From positions 1 through 34,321 of the forward strand of contig CATMNW010000003.1 in the NCBI GenBank assembly GCA_950071875.1: a stretch of DNA of 34,321 bases, read 5' to 3'. The DNA comes from an uncultured Erythrobacteraceae bacterium (GTDB lineage Bacteria > Pseudomonadota > Alphaproteobacteria > Sphingomonadales > Sphingomonadaceae). Positions 1-8,400 of this stretch are shown here, piece after piece. The position numbers and the translations under genes are program-made. Position 1 is the first letter of the stretch. Each line of letters opens with the position of its first letter. Under the pieces are notes generated by a model. It had not been told where the DNA came from and did no database searches. It saw only the letters and a program-made list of their open reading frames with translations.

Positions 1-866
1 GTCAGGAACAGGGATCCAAGCAAGAGATACCCCATCGCGAAATAGACGATGCCGAAAAGCACGAAGAGCGGCCAGCCGAGCGCAGGCTCGGGCAGGCTGG
101 GAAGCGCGTTGCCGGCAAGCAGGGCGATGCCGCCGCCGACGACTGCCCAGACTGCGATACCAACGAAGCTGATACCCAGCATGGCAACCAGTTTGCCCAA
201 GAACACCGCGTCCATCGGTATGGCCGCCGCCAATACCTCAATCACCTTGTTGGCCTTCTCCTCGACGAGGTTGGAAAGCACCATCCCGGCAAGCAACATC
301 ATCAGCAGGAACAGAAGCAGTTGGCCCGCTTGTGCAGTCCGGATGCGGTCGGTGCGTTGAGCGGCGACGCTTGTGGCTATGGCATTGATACTGACCGGCG
401 GGTAGGCTGTGGCCTCGCTCGACCCGGCTTCTGCCGCGATCATGGCTATCGGCCCTTCCCAGAAATCCACCGCTTCCTGTGTTCCGGTGAGTATAGGAGC
501 TTCGAGCGTACCGCCGACAACGGCAGTGAAATTGCGTCCCGGCTCACGCAGGATTTCCGCGGCCGCTTTTTCGCCCGGCGCAATCTCGAGCTCGGGCAGT
601 ACGTTGCCGATTTTCGCGGCGAGGGTCTGGCGCGCATCGACCATTGCCCGGGCATCGTCTTCTGCCATGGCCACCGCGACGAGCCTTGTCGTGGCATCGC
701 GCTGCGCCTGCCCACCGATACCTCCGGCAAGCGCGCCCACGATGATCGGGAACAAGGGCCCAAGCAGGAAGAAGAAAAACGCCCGGCTGAACAGGATAGC
801 CTGAAAATCCCGTCGCGCGACGACGCGTGCTGCATCGAACAGCGAAAGGCGGGTTGTGTCGCTCAT
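1..866 (-). CDS. ABC-2 type transporter permease (partial, C-terminus outside window)
   Basis: This is the membrane subunit of an ABC exporter of the NatB/ABC-2 type; the substrate is unknown. The start ATG at 866 overlaps the stop of the ATPase gene (ATGA), so the two are translationally coupled. About 288 codons are visible and the frame stays open to the window edge. A hydrophobic segment around residues 25-45 (AFFFFLLGPLFPIIVGALAG) is followed by a roughly 130-residue soluble domain rich in Ala, Glu and Val. A cluster of membrane helices begins near residue 183 (LLLFLLMMLLAGMVL), followed by the NLVEEKANKVIEVL loop typical of ABC-2 permeases. This topology, with a large extracytoplasmic domain between helices 1 and 2, fits NatB-like permeases. 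The family is fairly sure; the transported compound is not. Confidence 0.85.
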   Translation of the reverse strand, partial: MSDTTRLSLFDAARVVARRDFQAILFSRAFFFFLLGPLFPIIVGALAGGIGGQAQRDATTRLVAVAMAEDDARAMVDARQTLAAKIGNVLPELEIAPGEKAAAEILREPGRNFTAVVGGTLEAPILTGTQEAVDFWEGPIAMIAAEAGSSEATAYPPVSINAIATSVAAQRTDRIRTAQAGQLLLFLLMMLLAGMVLSNLVEEKANKVIEVLAAAIPMDAVFLGKLVAMLGISFVGIAVWAVVGGGIALLAGNALPSLPEPALGWPLFVLFGIVYFAMGYLLLGSLFL

Positions 867-1849
867 GCTGCCGACTCCTTTGCCTGATCGTCTTCGAGTG
901 CGCGGGCTGCCGCCTCCCCTGCGATCTCCACGAAGGCATCGTGCAGGCCCGCCCTTTCGATGGACAGGGAAAGAATACCCGCCTCGCCGTCCAGCAGACG
1001 CTTGAGAAGCGCTTCGATGCCGACATCGGGCACAGGGAAATACCAGAAGTGGCTTCCGTCCGATTTCGCATCGTGCCGCACATCGGCTGGGAAGGCCGTT
1101 CGCCAATCGCCCGACGCGGTGCGTGTCTCCAGCCGCACTTGCGCAGGAATACGATCGCGTGCGAGATCCACTGACCCGGCGTAAGGCACCTTCCCTGCAG
1201 CGATGATCGCCACTTCATCGCAAAGCCGTTCGGCGTGGTGGATCACATGGGTCGAGAAAATGACCGTGGTCCCTCTATCGGCCAATTCGCGGATCATCAC
1301 CTCGAGCTTGCCTTGGTTGATCGCGTCGAGGCCGCTGAAAGGCTCATCGAACACCACCAGCTTTGGGCGATGCACCAGTGTTCCGAGCAGCTGGACCGTC
1401 TGCGCCATACCTTTCGAAAGCTGGCGGATCTGCCGGTCTACCGCGTGGCCCAATCCATGTCGTTCAAGCAATTCGCGACCTCGGGACTTGCCCTCTTCCA
1501 GCGAAAGTCCGCGAAGCGCACCCATGAATGCGATGGCATCATCGCACTTCATCGCGGGGTACAGGCCACGTTCTTCCGGCAGATAGCCGATCAGCTTGGC
1601 AACTTCGTGCGGTCGATCGTTACCGAACACCCGCCGAACGCCTTCGTCGGGATCGATAATACCCAGAAGCATGCGCAGTGTCGTGGTCTTGCCGGCACCA
1701 TTCGGACCGAGGATGCCGTAAATGGCACCTTCCGGCACCGCGATGTCGACGCCATCGACCGCAAGCGTGTCATCGAAGTGCTTGACCAGACCGCGCGCCT
1801 CGATAGCGAGCGGATGCGTATCGTGCGAAGCGGCAAGGGGTCGCGTCAT
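863..1849 (-). CDS. ABC transporter ATP-binding protein (NatA-like)
   Basis: This is the cytoplasmic ATPase of the exporter whose permease follows directly. Walker A is GPNGAGKTT (residues 48-56). The signature is LSKGM (144-148) rather than LSGGQ. Walker B is KLVVFDEP (163-170) and is followed by SGLDAINQ. The C-terminal 90 residues after the nucleotide-binding domain match the DUF4162-type extension of NatA-like ATPases. The chosen start (MTRPLAAS) has AGGA about 8 bases upstream. A longer in-frame ATG at 1870 would add seven residues but has no good ribosome site. The protein is about 328 aa. The stop overlaps the permease start by four bases. Function as an ABC-2 exporter ATPase is secure; sodium export is only the name-giving example of the family. 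Confidence 0.9.
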   Translation of the reverse strand: MTRPLAASHDTHPLAIEARGLVKHFDDTLAVDGVDIAVPEGAIYGILGPNGAGKTTTLRMLLGIIDPDEGVRRVFGNDRPHEVAKLIGYLPEERGLYPAMKCDDAIAFMGALRGLSLEEGKSRGRELLERHGLGHAVDRQIRQLSKGMAQTVQLLGTLVHRPKLVVFDEPFSGLDAINQGKLEVMIRELADRGTTVIFSTHVIHHAERLCDEVAIIAAGKVPYAGSVDLARDRIPAQVRLETRTASGDWRTAFPADVRHDAKSDGSHFWYFPVPDVGIEALLKRLLDGEAGILSLSIERAGLHDAFVEIAGEAAARALEDDQAKESAA

Positions 1850-1915
1850 GGCGCCTGTCCTAGTAAGCATGGACGCATGGGTAGTGGCTGGCAGTGAACG
1901 GGAGCCTGTGCAAGC

Positions 1916-2956
1916 ATGGTTAAGGCCGGATTACAGCACGCCCTGTGCGAAGAGGCTGCACGGCTGGGCTTCGCAGCCTGTGGCTTCACGTCGCCATCAC
2001 CCGATCCTGCGCGTGCCCGTCGGCTGGAACACTTCCTTGGCGAAGGACGCCACGGTTCCATGGAATGGATGGAAACACGCAAGGTGCAGCGGGCTTCTCC
2101 CCAAGGGCTGTGGCCCGAAGCGAGGAGCGTCATCGCGCTCGGAATGAGCTACGCACCGGATGTCGATCCGCTGGCGCTGGAAAGCGATCCGGAAAAGGCC
2201 CGAATATCCGTCTATGCCCAAGGGCGGGACTATCATGATGTCGTCAAGAAAGCCCTGAAGGCGCTTGCGCGGTGGTTGATCGAACGAGAGCCCGAGAGCG
2301 AACTGAAGGTCTTCGTTGATACGGCACCGGTCATGGAAAAGCCGCTGGGTCAGGCTGCGGGGATCGGCTGGCAGGGCAAGCATACCAATCTCGTCAGCCG
2401 CGAACACGGCTCCTGGCTGTTCCTTGGCGCGATCTACTCGACGCTCGACTTCGTGCCGGACGCATCGCATCCGGACCGCTGCGGCAATTGTCGTGCATGT
2501 CAGGATGCGTGTCCCACCGATGCCTTTCCAGCGCCGTACCAGCTCGATGCACGCCGGTGCATTTCCTATCTCACGATCGAGCACAAGGGTCCGATACCGG
2601 AGGAATTCCGGTCAGCCCTGGGCAATCGCATCTACGGCTGCGACGATTGCCTCGCCGTATGCCCGTGGAACAAGTTCGCCGATACGGCGCACCGCCATAT
2701 CAAGCTGGCGCCGCGCGAAGAACTGGTTACTCCCGACCTCGCCAGCTTTCTGCAGTTCGACGACGCATCTTTCCGACAATTCTTTTCCGGATCGCCGATC
2801 AAGCGTATCGGCCGGAACCGCTTCGTGAGGAATTGCCTCTACGCGGCGGGGAATAGCGGTTCGAAGAGCCTCGAGCCTTTCGTTGTCGCACTATTGGAAG
2901 ATCCAGATCCTGCAGTGGGCGATGCGGCCGGTTGGGCGGCGGCGCAACTTCGCTAA
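1916..2956 (+). CDS. queG: Epoxyqueuosine reductase QueG
   Basis: QueG performs the last step of queuosine tRNA modification, reducing epoxyqueuosine to queuosine with a cobalamin cofactor and two 4Fe-4S clusters in the cytoplasm. The 346-aa length is usual for the short form without HEAT repeats. The putative catalytic Asp is D135 in VFVDTAPVMEK. Cluster cysteines are visible at C189, C192, C195 and C199 (CGNCRACQDACP), C215, and C242, C245 and C249 (CDDCLAVCPWN), all eight expected ligands. The N-terminal cobalamin-binding half carries GSMEWME and GMSY motifs. It is divergent from the ABC operon, with a 66-bp gap. Its TAA overlaps, on the opposite strand, the TAG of the CoA-transferase gene. 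Identification is very confident. Confidence 0.96.
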   Translation: MVKAGLQHALCEEAARLGFAACGFTSPSPDPARARRLEHFLGEGRHGSMEWMETRKVQRASPQGLWPEARSVIALGMSYAPDVDPLALESDPEKARISVYAQGRDYHDVVKKALKALARWLIEREPESELKVFVDTAPVMEKPLGQAAGIGWQGKHTNLVSREHGSWLFLGAIYSTLDFVPDASHPDRCGNCRACQDACPTDAFPAPYQLDARRCISYLTIEHKGPIPEEFRSALGNRIYGCDDCLAVCPWNKFADTAHRHIKLAPREELVTPDLASFLQFDDASFRQFFSGSPIKRIGRNRFVRNCLYAAGNSGSKSLEPFVVALLEDPDPAVGDAAGWAAAQLR

Positions 2957-4113
2957 CGCTTGCGGAACTCGCCAGTATTTTCGCCAAGAAGCGGGGCATG
3001 GCCCGGTTCGGGTGCATCCCAAGCGGAAAATCGCGACGGCTCCCGCATTTCAACAACCTGACCCTCGCTGGGATGTTCGCGCCGAAGAAAGAAGCCGGAG
3101 GCGTTCAAATGGGGTTCTTCGGCTATGTCGGCCATGTCGCGGACCGGCATTGCCGGGATTGAATTGGCATGCATCAGAGCGACCAGATCCTCGGTCGTGA
3201 AGGTGGCAGTCAATTCTGCAATGCGACCGTACAGTTCGGACTGACCGGCAATCAGCCCTTCGAGCGATGCGAAGCGTTCCTGGCCGGCAAATTCTTCATC
3301 GCCCATGATGGCGATGACCTTGGTGAAGTGGTCGAGCTTGTACGGGACAACGCTGACGTAGCCATCCTTCGTCGCAAAAGGCTGGCGATCAGGATCGACC
3401 TGCCGCGCATAACAGGCTTGCCCGACCGGCGGTTCGAACGTGTTACCGCCCAAGTGCTCTTTCAGCATGAAGCTGCTGAAAGCCTCCAGCATCGGTATCT
3501 CCACGTGCTGCCCTTGTCCGGTGCGCAGGCGGTGGATCACCGCGGCCATCACGGCATAGGCAGCGTGCAGCCCTGCAACCTTGTCTGCAATCAGCGATGG
3601 CAGATAGCGTGGGCGCGCGTCTCCATCTGCTCGCGGTAACAGTGTGCAGGTTCCGCTCGCCGCCTGGATCACATCATCATATGCTTGCAGGCCGGAGTAG
3701 GGGCCGCCGGACCCGAAGCCTACGCAATGTGCATAGATGATGTTTGGGGCATAACCGCGCACCGTATCGTAATCGAAGCCAAGCCGCCCGATCGCTTCGG
3801 CGCGTACATTATGGATAAAGGCGTCGGCCCCCTCCAGCAGGTCCCGCAAAGCGGCCTTGTCGCCATCCTGCTTGAGGTCGAGCACGAGCGATTTCTTGCC
3901 GCGGTTCAGCGCCATGAAGGCGGGACCCATTCCGGCGGAATGCGCGGGCTTGGCAGCATAGCGGAAACCGTCACCGCCCGGCGCTTCGACCTTGATGACT
4001 TCTGCCCCGAAGTCGGCCAGGATCTGGGTGCAGTAAGGACCGAAGACAACCGAAGTCATGTCGATCACCCGAAGCCCTTCGAGCATCGGACGGCCGTCCC
4101 CGGTTTCGATCAC
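2953..4113 (-). CDS. CaiB/BaiF family (class III) CoA-transferase
   Basis: This is a CoA-transferase or acyl-CoA racemase-like enzyme moving CoA between carboxylic acids; the substrate is unknown. Family hallmarks are the N-terminal LRVIDMTSVVFGPYCTQIL and EVIKVE motifs, LNRGKKSLVLDLK, and AYDDVIQAASG, which carries the likely catalytic Asp. I chose GTG at 4113 because it overlaps the upstream stop (GTGA) and has AAGGA 6-7 bases before it. The alternative ATG at 4086 gives a more usual N-terminus (MLEGLRVIDM) but has a poor ribosome site. A longer open extension to 4368 is only a shadow of the reductase gene. Length is 386 aa (377 from the ATG), usual for the family. It sits last in an apparent gdh-reductase-transferase unit, and its stop overlaps queG's stop on the other strand. 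Confidence 0.9.
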   Translation of the reverse strand: MIETGDGRPMLEGLRVIDMTSVVFGPYCTQILADFGAEVIKVEAPGGDGFRYAAKPAHSAGMGPAFMALNRGKKSLVLDLKQDGDKAALRDLLEGADAFIHNVRAEAIGRLGFDYDTVRGYAPNIIYAHCVGFGSGGPYSGLQAYDDVIQAASGTCTLLPRADGDARPRYLPSLIADKVAGLHAAYAVMAAVIHRLRTGQGQHVEIPMLEAFSSFMLKEHLGGNTFEPPVGQACYARQVDPDRQPFATKDGYVSVVPYKLDHFTKVIAIMGDEEFAGQERFASLEGLIAGQSELYGRIAELTATFTTEDLVALMHANSIPAMPVRDMADIAEEPHLNASGFFLRREHPSEGQVVEMREPSRFSAWDAPEPGHAPLLGENTGEFRKR

Positions 4114-5336
4114 CGCATTTCCTTCAATTGGACTTCGCTGTCGACCAGTAATTCGGGATCGATCTCGGCGCGTTCGGTAACCAGTTTGCGCCCCTGCACG
4201 TAATCCTTGGTATTGTTCACGCAGTCGAGCGCGATGACCCTTCCTTCCTTGAGGTAGATTACGCTGAACTTCTTCTCTGCCGGATCGCCGCGCACCACGC
4301 TCGCATCGAAGCCGGTGGAAATGCCGACAGTCTGCAAACGCAAATCGTACTGGTTCGACCAGAACCACGGGATCGCGTCGTAATCCTGCTTGTCGCCCAT
4401 GATGGCCTTGGCTGCGCAGGTCGCCATATCGTTAGCGTTCTGAACCGATTCCAGCCGGATCACCATATTGTCCGCATATGGATTGGCGTGCGCGGCACAG
4501 TCGCCGATGGCGTAAATATCGTCCAGCGTCGTCCGCCCGTACGTATCGACATCCACTCCGTTCGAACCGGCGGCACCGGCTGCGATCAGCGGGCCAACCG
4601 ACGGCACGATACCGATCCCGGCGATGATGACATCACAGGGAATTTTCTCGCCGCTGTCCGTCAGCACGGACATGACACGCCCGTCTTCGCCTTCGATACT
4701 CTCGACCCCGGTGGAGAGGCGCAGATCGACGCCCTGGCTGCGGTGATAGTCGGCGTAGAAATCCGAAAGCTGCGGTCCGGCAACGCGCGCCAGCACCCGA
4801 TCGAGCATTTCGACCACCGTCACCTCGCATCCCAGCTTGCGCAGGACAGCTGCCGCTTCGAGACCGATATAGCCGGCCCCGACGATAACTGCGCGCTTGG
4901 CTCCGGAAGCAAGCTCCTCGCGGAGCAGGTCGACGTCACGGCGTGACCTGACGTAATGGATGCCATTCAGGTCGCTGCCCGGGCATGACAGCCGCCGCGC
5001 ATCGCCGCCACCGGCCCAGATCAGCTTGCGATAGCCAACCCTCGTGTCATCGGACAAAGTCAGCGTACGGGACTGCGCATCAACCTCGTTGACGTTACGC
5101 CCCGGGCGCAATTCAATGCCCTTGTCGGACCAGAATTGTTCCGGGCGGATCTGGATTCGATCGAAAGATTTTTCGCCGGCCAGATAGTCCTTGGACAGCG
5201 GTGGGCGCTCGTACGGCGGGTTACGGTCCCTGCTGACCATCAGAATAGATTCTTCATGCCCGTTCTGGCGCAACGCGATCGCGGCCTGGGCTCCACCGTG
5301 GCCCGAACCGACGATGATGATATCGTAATGTTCCAT
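4110..5336 (-). CDS. NAD(P)/FAD-dependent ferredoxin (rubredoxin/putidaredoxin) reductase
   Basis: This flavoprotein passes electrons from NAD(P)H to a small iron-sulfur protein, typically one that serves a cytochrome P450 or an oxygenase. It has 408 aa. The FAD Rossmann motif GSGHGG is at residues 10-15, followed by RDRNPPYERPPLSKDYL, characteristic of putidaredoxin reductase relatives. The NAD-binding motif VGAGYIGLEAAAVL is in the middle and the second FAD motif is DDIYAIGDCAAH. The C-terminal reductase domain includes WFWSNQYDLRLQTVG. It starts 71 bp after gdh and is coupled to the CoA-transferase by GTGA. No ferredoxin gene lies beside it. The CYP108-like P450 near 31 kb is a plausible but unproven client. 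The start has no strong Shine-Dalgarno sequence. Confidence 0.92.
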   Translation of the reverse strand: MEHYDIIIVGSGHGGAQAAIALRQNGHEESILMVSRDRNPPYERPPLSKDYLAGEKSFDRIQIRPEQFWSDKGIELRPGRNVNEVDAQSRTLTLSDDTRVGYRKLIWAGGGDARRLSCPGSDLNGIHYVRSRRDVDLLREELASGAKRAVIVGAGYIGLEAAAVLRKLGCEVTVVEMLDRVLARVAGPQLSDFYADYHRSQGVDLRLSTGVESIEGEDGRVMSVLTDSGEKIPCDVIIAGIGIVPSVGPLIAAGAAGSNGVDVDTYGRTTLDDIYAIGDCAAHANPYADNMVIRLESVQNANDMATCAAKAIMGDKQDYDAIPWFWSNQYDLRLQTVGISTGFDASVVRGDPAEKKFSVIYLKEGRVIALDCVNNTKDYVQGRKLVTERAEIDPELLVDSEVQLKEMR

Positions 5337-5342
5337 CGCCGC

Positions 5343-5370
5343 GCTGGCTGGCGCGAAAACGCCAGCCGGT
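5343..5370 (-). repeat. Inverted repeat between gdh and ferredoxin reductase
   Basis: An 8-bp perfect stem (GGCTGGCG/CGCCAGCC) surrounds a 6-base loop and extends to about 11 bp with wobble pairs. It fills much of the 71-bp gap before the reductase start. There is no T-run on the minus-strand transcript, so it is not a standard terminator. It might be an RNA processing or stability element that sets different levels of gdh and the downstream genes, which is inference. Confidence 0.5.
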
Positions 5371-5407
5371 CAAGCCCGCCCGGTCGAGACGTGCGCTCAG
5401 CGCGTTC

Positions 5408-8400
5408 TCACCTCGCGAGCAGGTTGCGGGCCATGCTGGCGACCTGCGCTAATGTAGCAGGAGCGACTTCGCCCTGCGCCTGCGCTCGCCCGACCATCGA
5501 ACGGAACTGCCGGATCGCTGCAGCGTGTTCGGCAGCCCAGCCTTCGACCGCAGCAAGGGGATCTTCCTTCGCTCCCTTGCGTCGCGCCAGACGTCGCAGG
5601 AACTCCAGCCGCATCTGCTGGAAGTCGCGCGAAAGCCCGGAAACAAGCAAGCGCTCCCAAATGTCCGACGGATTCATCATGGCCGAAGTGCTCTGCGCCC
5701 AGTCGAGGCCGATGCGCTCACCCAGATCGGTAAACGCGGAGGTCAACGCGCGAACGTCGATGTCGGCATTGCGGGCCAGTGACGAGAGGCCAACCGCACC
5801 GTCCATGTCGTAGAGGTGCGTCACCTTCGCGGCCAGCTTCTCGGGCGCGCCCATGTCGATGAACTCGGTGCGCAGCTTGTCGGACTGACGCATCGATGCG
5901 GCGGTCAGCAATTCCTCCGAATCGGTCATCAGCTTCGACACCCGGTCCTTCAGGCTGTCGATCAGTTCGCTCGGCGGCATAGTGCTGGCACCGGCACGGA
6001 TGAGATCGGCCATCTGGCTGCGCAACGCGCCTGCCGTATGGCGGAAAAGGTAGATACGCACCTCTTCAGGCATGTCGGTGGTTTCCAGCTCTTCCCATAG
6101 CTGGCTTGCACCCAGCAGCTTGTCGGCAACGACGAACGCCGCGGTCACATCGGCCAGCCCGACGCCTTCTTCCTCGCTCAGTTCGAACGGGTGGACGAAG
6201 CCCATGCGGTTGACCAGGCGATTGGCCAGTCCGGTTGCAATGATTTCCCGCCGCAATTGGTGGCTTTCGATCTGGGCCCTGTATTTCTTGCGCATCGCCG
6301 TCGGGAAATATTCGATCAGCAAATCATGAACCGCCGGATCGTCTGGCAGCCCGCTGGCCTCGATGGCATCTTGCAGCACCAGCTTGGTCGAGGACAACAG
6401 CACGGCAAGTTCCGGGCGGGTGAGCCCGCGTCCGTCGGCTGAACGGCGCGCCAAGGTCTCGCTCGGCGCGAGGCCTTCGGTCTGGCGGTCCAGCGCGCCG
6501 CGATCTTCGAGCGCTTCGATCAGCCGTAGCTGTGGCGGCACTGCTCCCGCGCCGCCCTGTTCGGCGATCGACAGCGCAAGCGCCTGCAGGCGATTATCCT
6601 CCAGCACGATTTCGGCGACTTCGTCGGTCATCGATTCGAGCAGTTTCACGCGCTTGGGCTCGGTCAAATCACCCGAGCGCTTCGCGGCAGCCAGCGCGAT
6701 CTTGATGTTGACCTCGTTGTCCGAGCAATCGACGCCTGCCGAATTGTCGATGAAATCGGTATTGCAGCGCCCGCCGTGGAGCGAAAACTCGATGCGCGCT
6801 GCCTGGGTTATACCAAGGTTGGCGCCTTCGCCGATAACCTTGGCCTGCAGATCTGCAGCATCGACACGCAAGGCGTCGTTTGCCGGATCGCCTACCTGCA
6901 CATTGTTTTCGTGGCTGGCCTTCACGTAGGTGCCGATCCCTCCGAACCAGATCAGGTCGACCTGCGATTTGAGGATCGCCGATATAAGGGCCTCGGGCTC
7001 GACTTCCTTCGAGTCGATGCCGAGCTTGGCCTGTATCGCCTTCGTCAGCTTGATGCTTTTCGCATCCCGGCGAAACACGCCGCCGCCACGCGAAATGAGC
7101 TTTTCGTCATAGTCTTCCCAGCTCGAACGCGGTAGTTCGAACAGGCGCTTTCGTTCCTTCCAGCTCGCAGCCGGGTCGGGATCGGGATCGAGGAAGATGT
7201 GACGGTGATCGAATGCGGCGACGAGCTTGATCGCCTTCGACAGCAGCATGCCGTTGCCGAACACGTCGCCCGACATGTCTCCGCAGCCCGCGACTTCGAT
7301 ACTGTCGGTCTGTACGTCGACACCCATCTCGAGGAAGTGTCGCTGGACACTGACCCACGCACCCTTGGCCGTGATGCCCATCGCCTTGTGATCGTAGCCC
7401 TTCGAGCCACCCGAGGCGAAGGCATCGTCGAGCCAGAAATCCCGCGAGTCCGCAATCGCATTCGCGACGTCCGAAAAAGTCGCTGTCCCCTTGTCGGCCG
7501 CGACAACGAAATAGGGATCTTCGCCGTCGTTTATCACGACCTGGTCGGGGTGGACGACCTTTTCGTCGACGATATTGTCAGTGACGGAAAGCAGCGTACG
7601 GATGAACACCTCGTAGCTGCCGCGACCTTCGGCCGCCCAGGCCTCGCGGTCCAGCGCAGGGTTGGGCAATTGCTTGGGGTAGAAACCGCCCTTGGCACCT
7701 GTCGGTACGATGACCGCGTTCTTCACGCGCTGTGCCTTCATCAGACCCAGGATTTCGGTGCGGAAATCGTCGCGGCGGTCAGACCAGCGAAGGCCCCCGC
7801 GTGCAACCGGGCCGCTACGCAGGTGAATGCCTTCGACCCGGCGCGAATATACGAAAATCTCGCGATAGGGGACAGGTTTCGGGAGACCTGGAACCATGCT
7901 CGAATCGATCTTGAAAGCAAGCGCCTCTGCCGCGGCTGGGGCGAAGGCGTTGGTGCGTAGAATCGCATCCACCAACGAATTGTACAGGCGTAGCAATCGA
8001 TCGTCGTTGATCGCCTTTACCTTGGACAGGCCCCGTTTGATTGCCGAGCGCGCTTCTTCCACCGCGCTGTCGCGATCGCCGGAAAATTCGGGATCGTGGC
8101 GCGCGATGAAAAGAGCGACGAGCGCGCGGGTGACGTCCGGCGCGGCGGCCAGTGCATCCACCACCGTGTAGATCGTGAAGCCCATGCCGACCTGGCGCAG
8201 GTAACGGTAGAAGGCGCGCAGCCAATTCGCTTCGCGCGCAGCGAGGCCGGCTTCCGGCACAAGCCGGTTGAACGGGTCGTTCTCGGCTTCTTCGTTGAGT
8301 ACCGCGGCAATCGCTTCCTCGATACCGCCGGCGCGTTCGATCAGCGCCTTCGAATCGGCACCCGGTTTCAGGTCGAGCAGGAAATCGTGGATGGTGCCAA

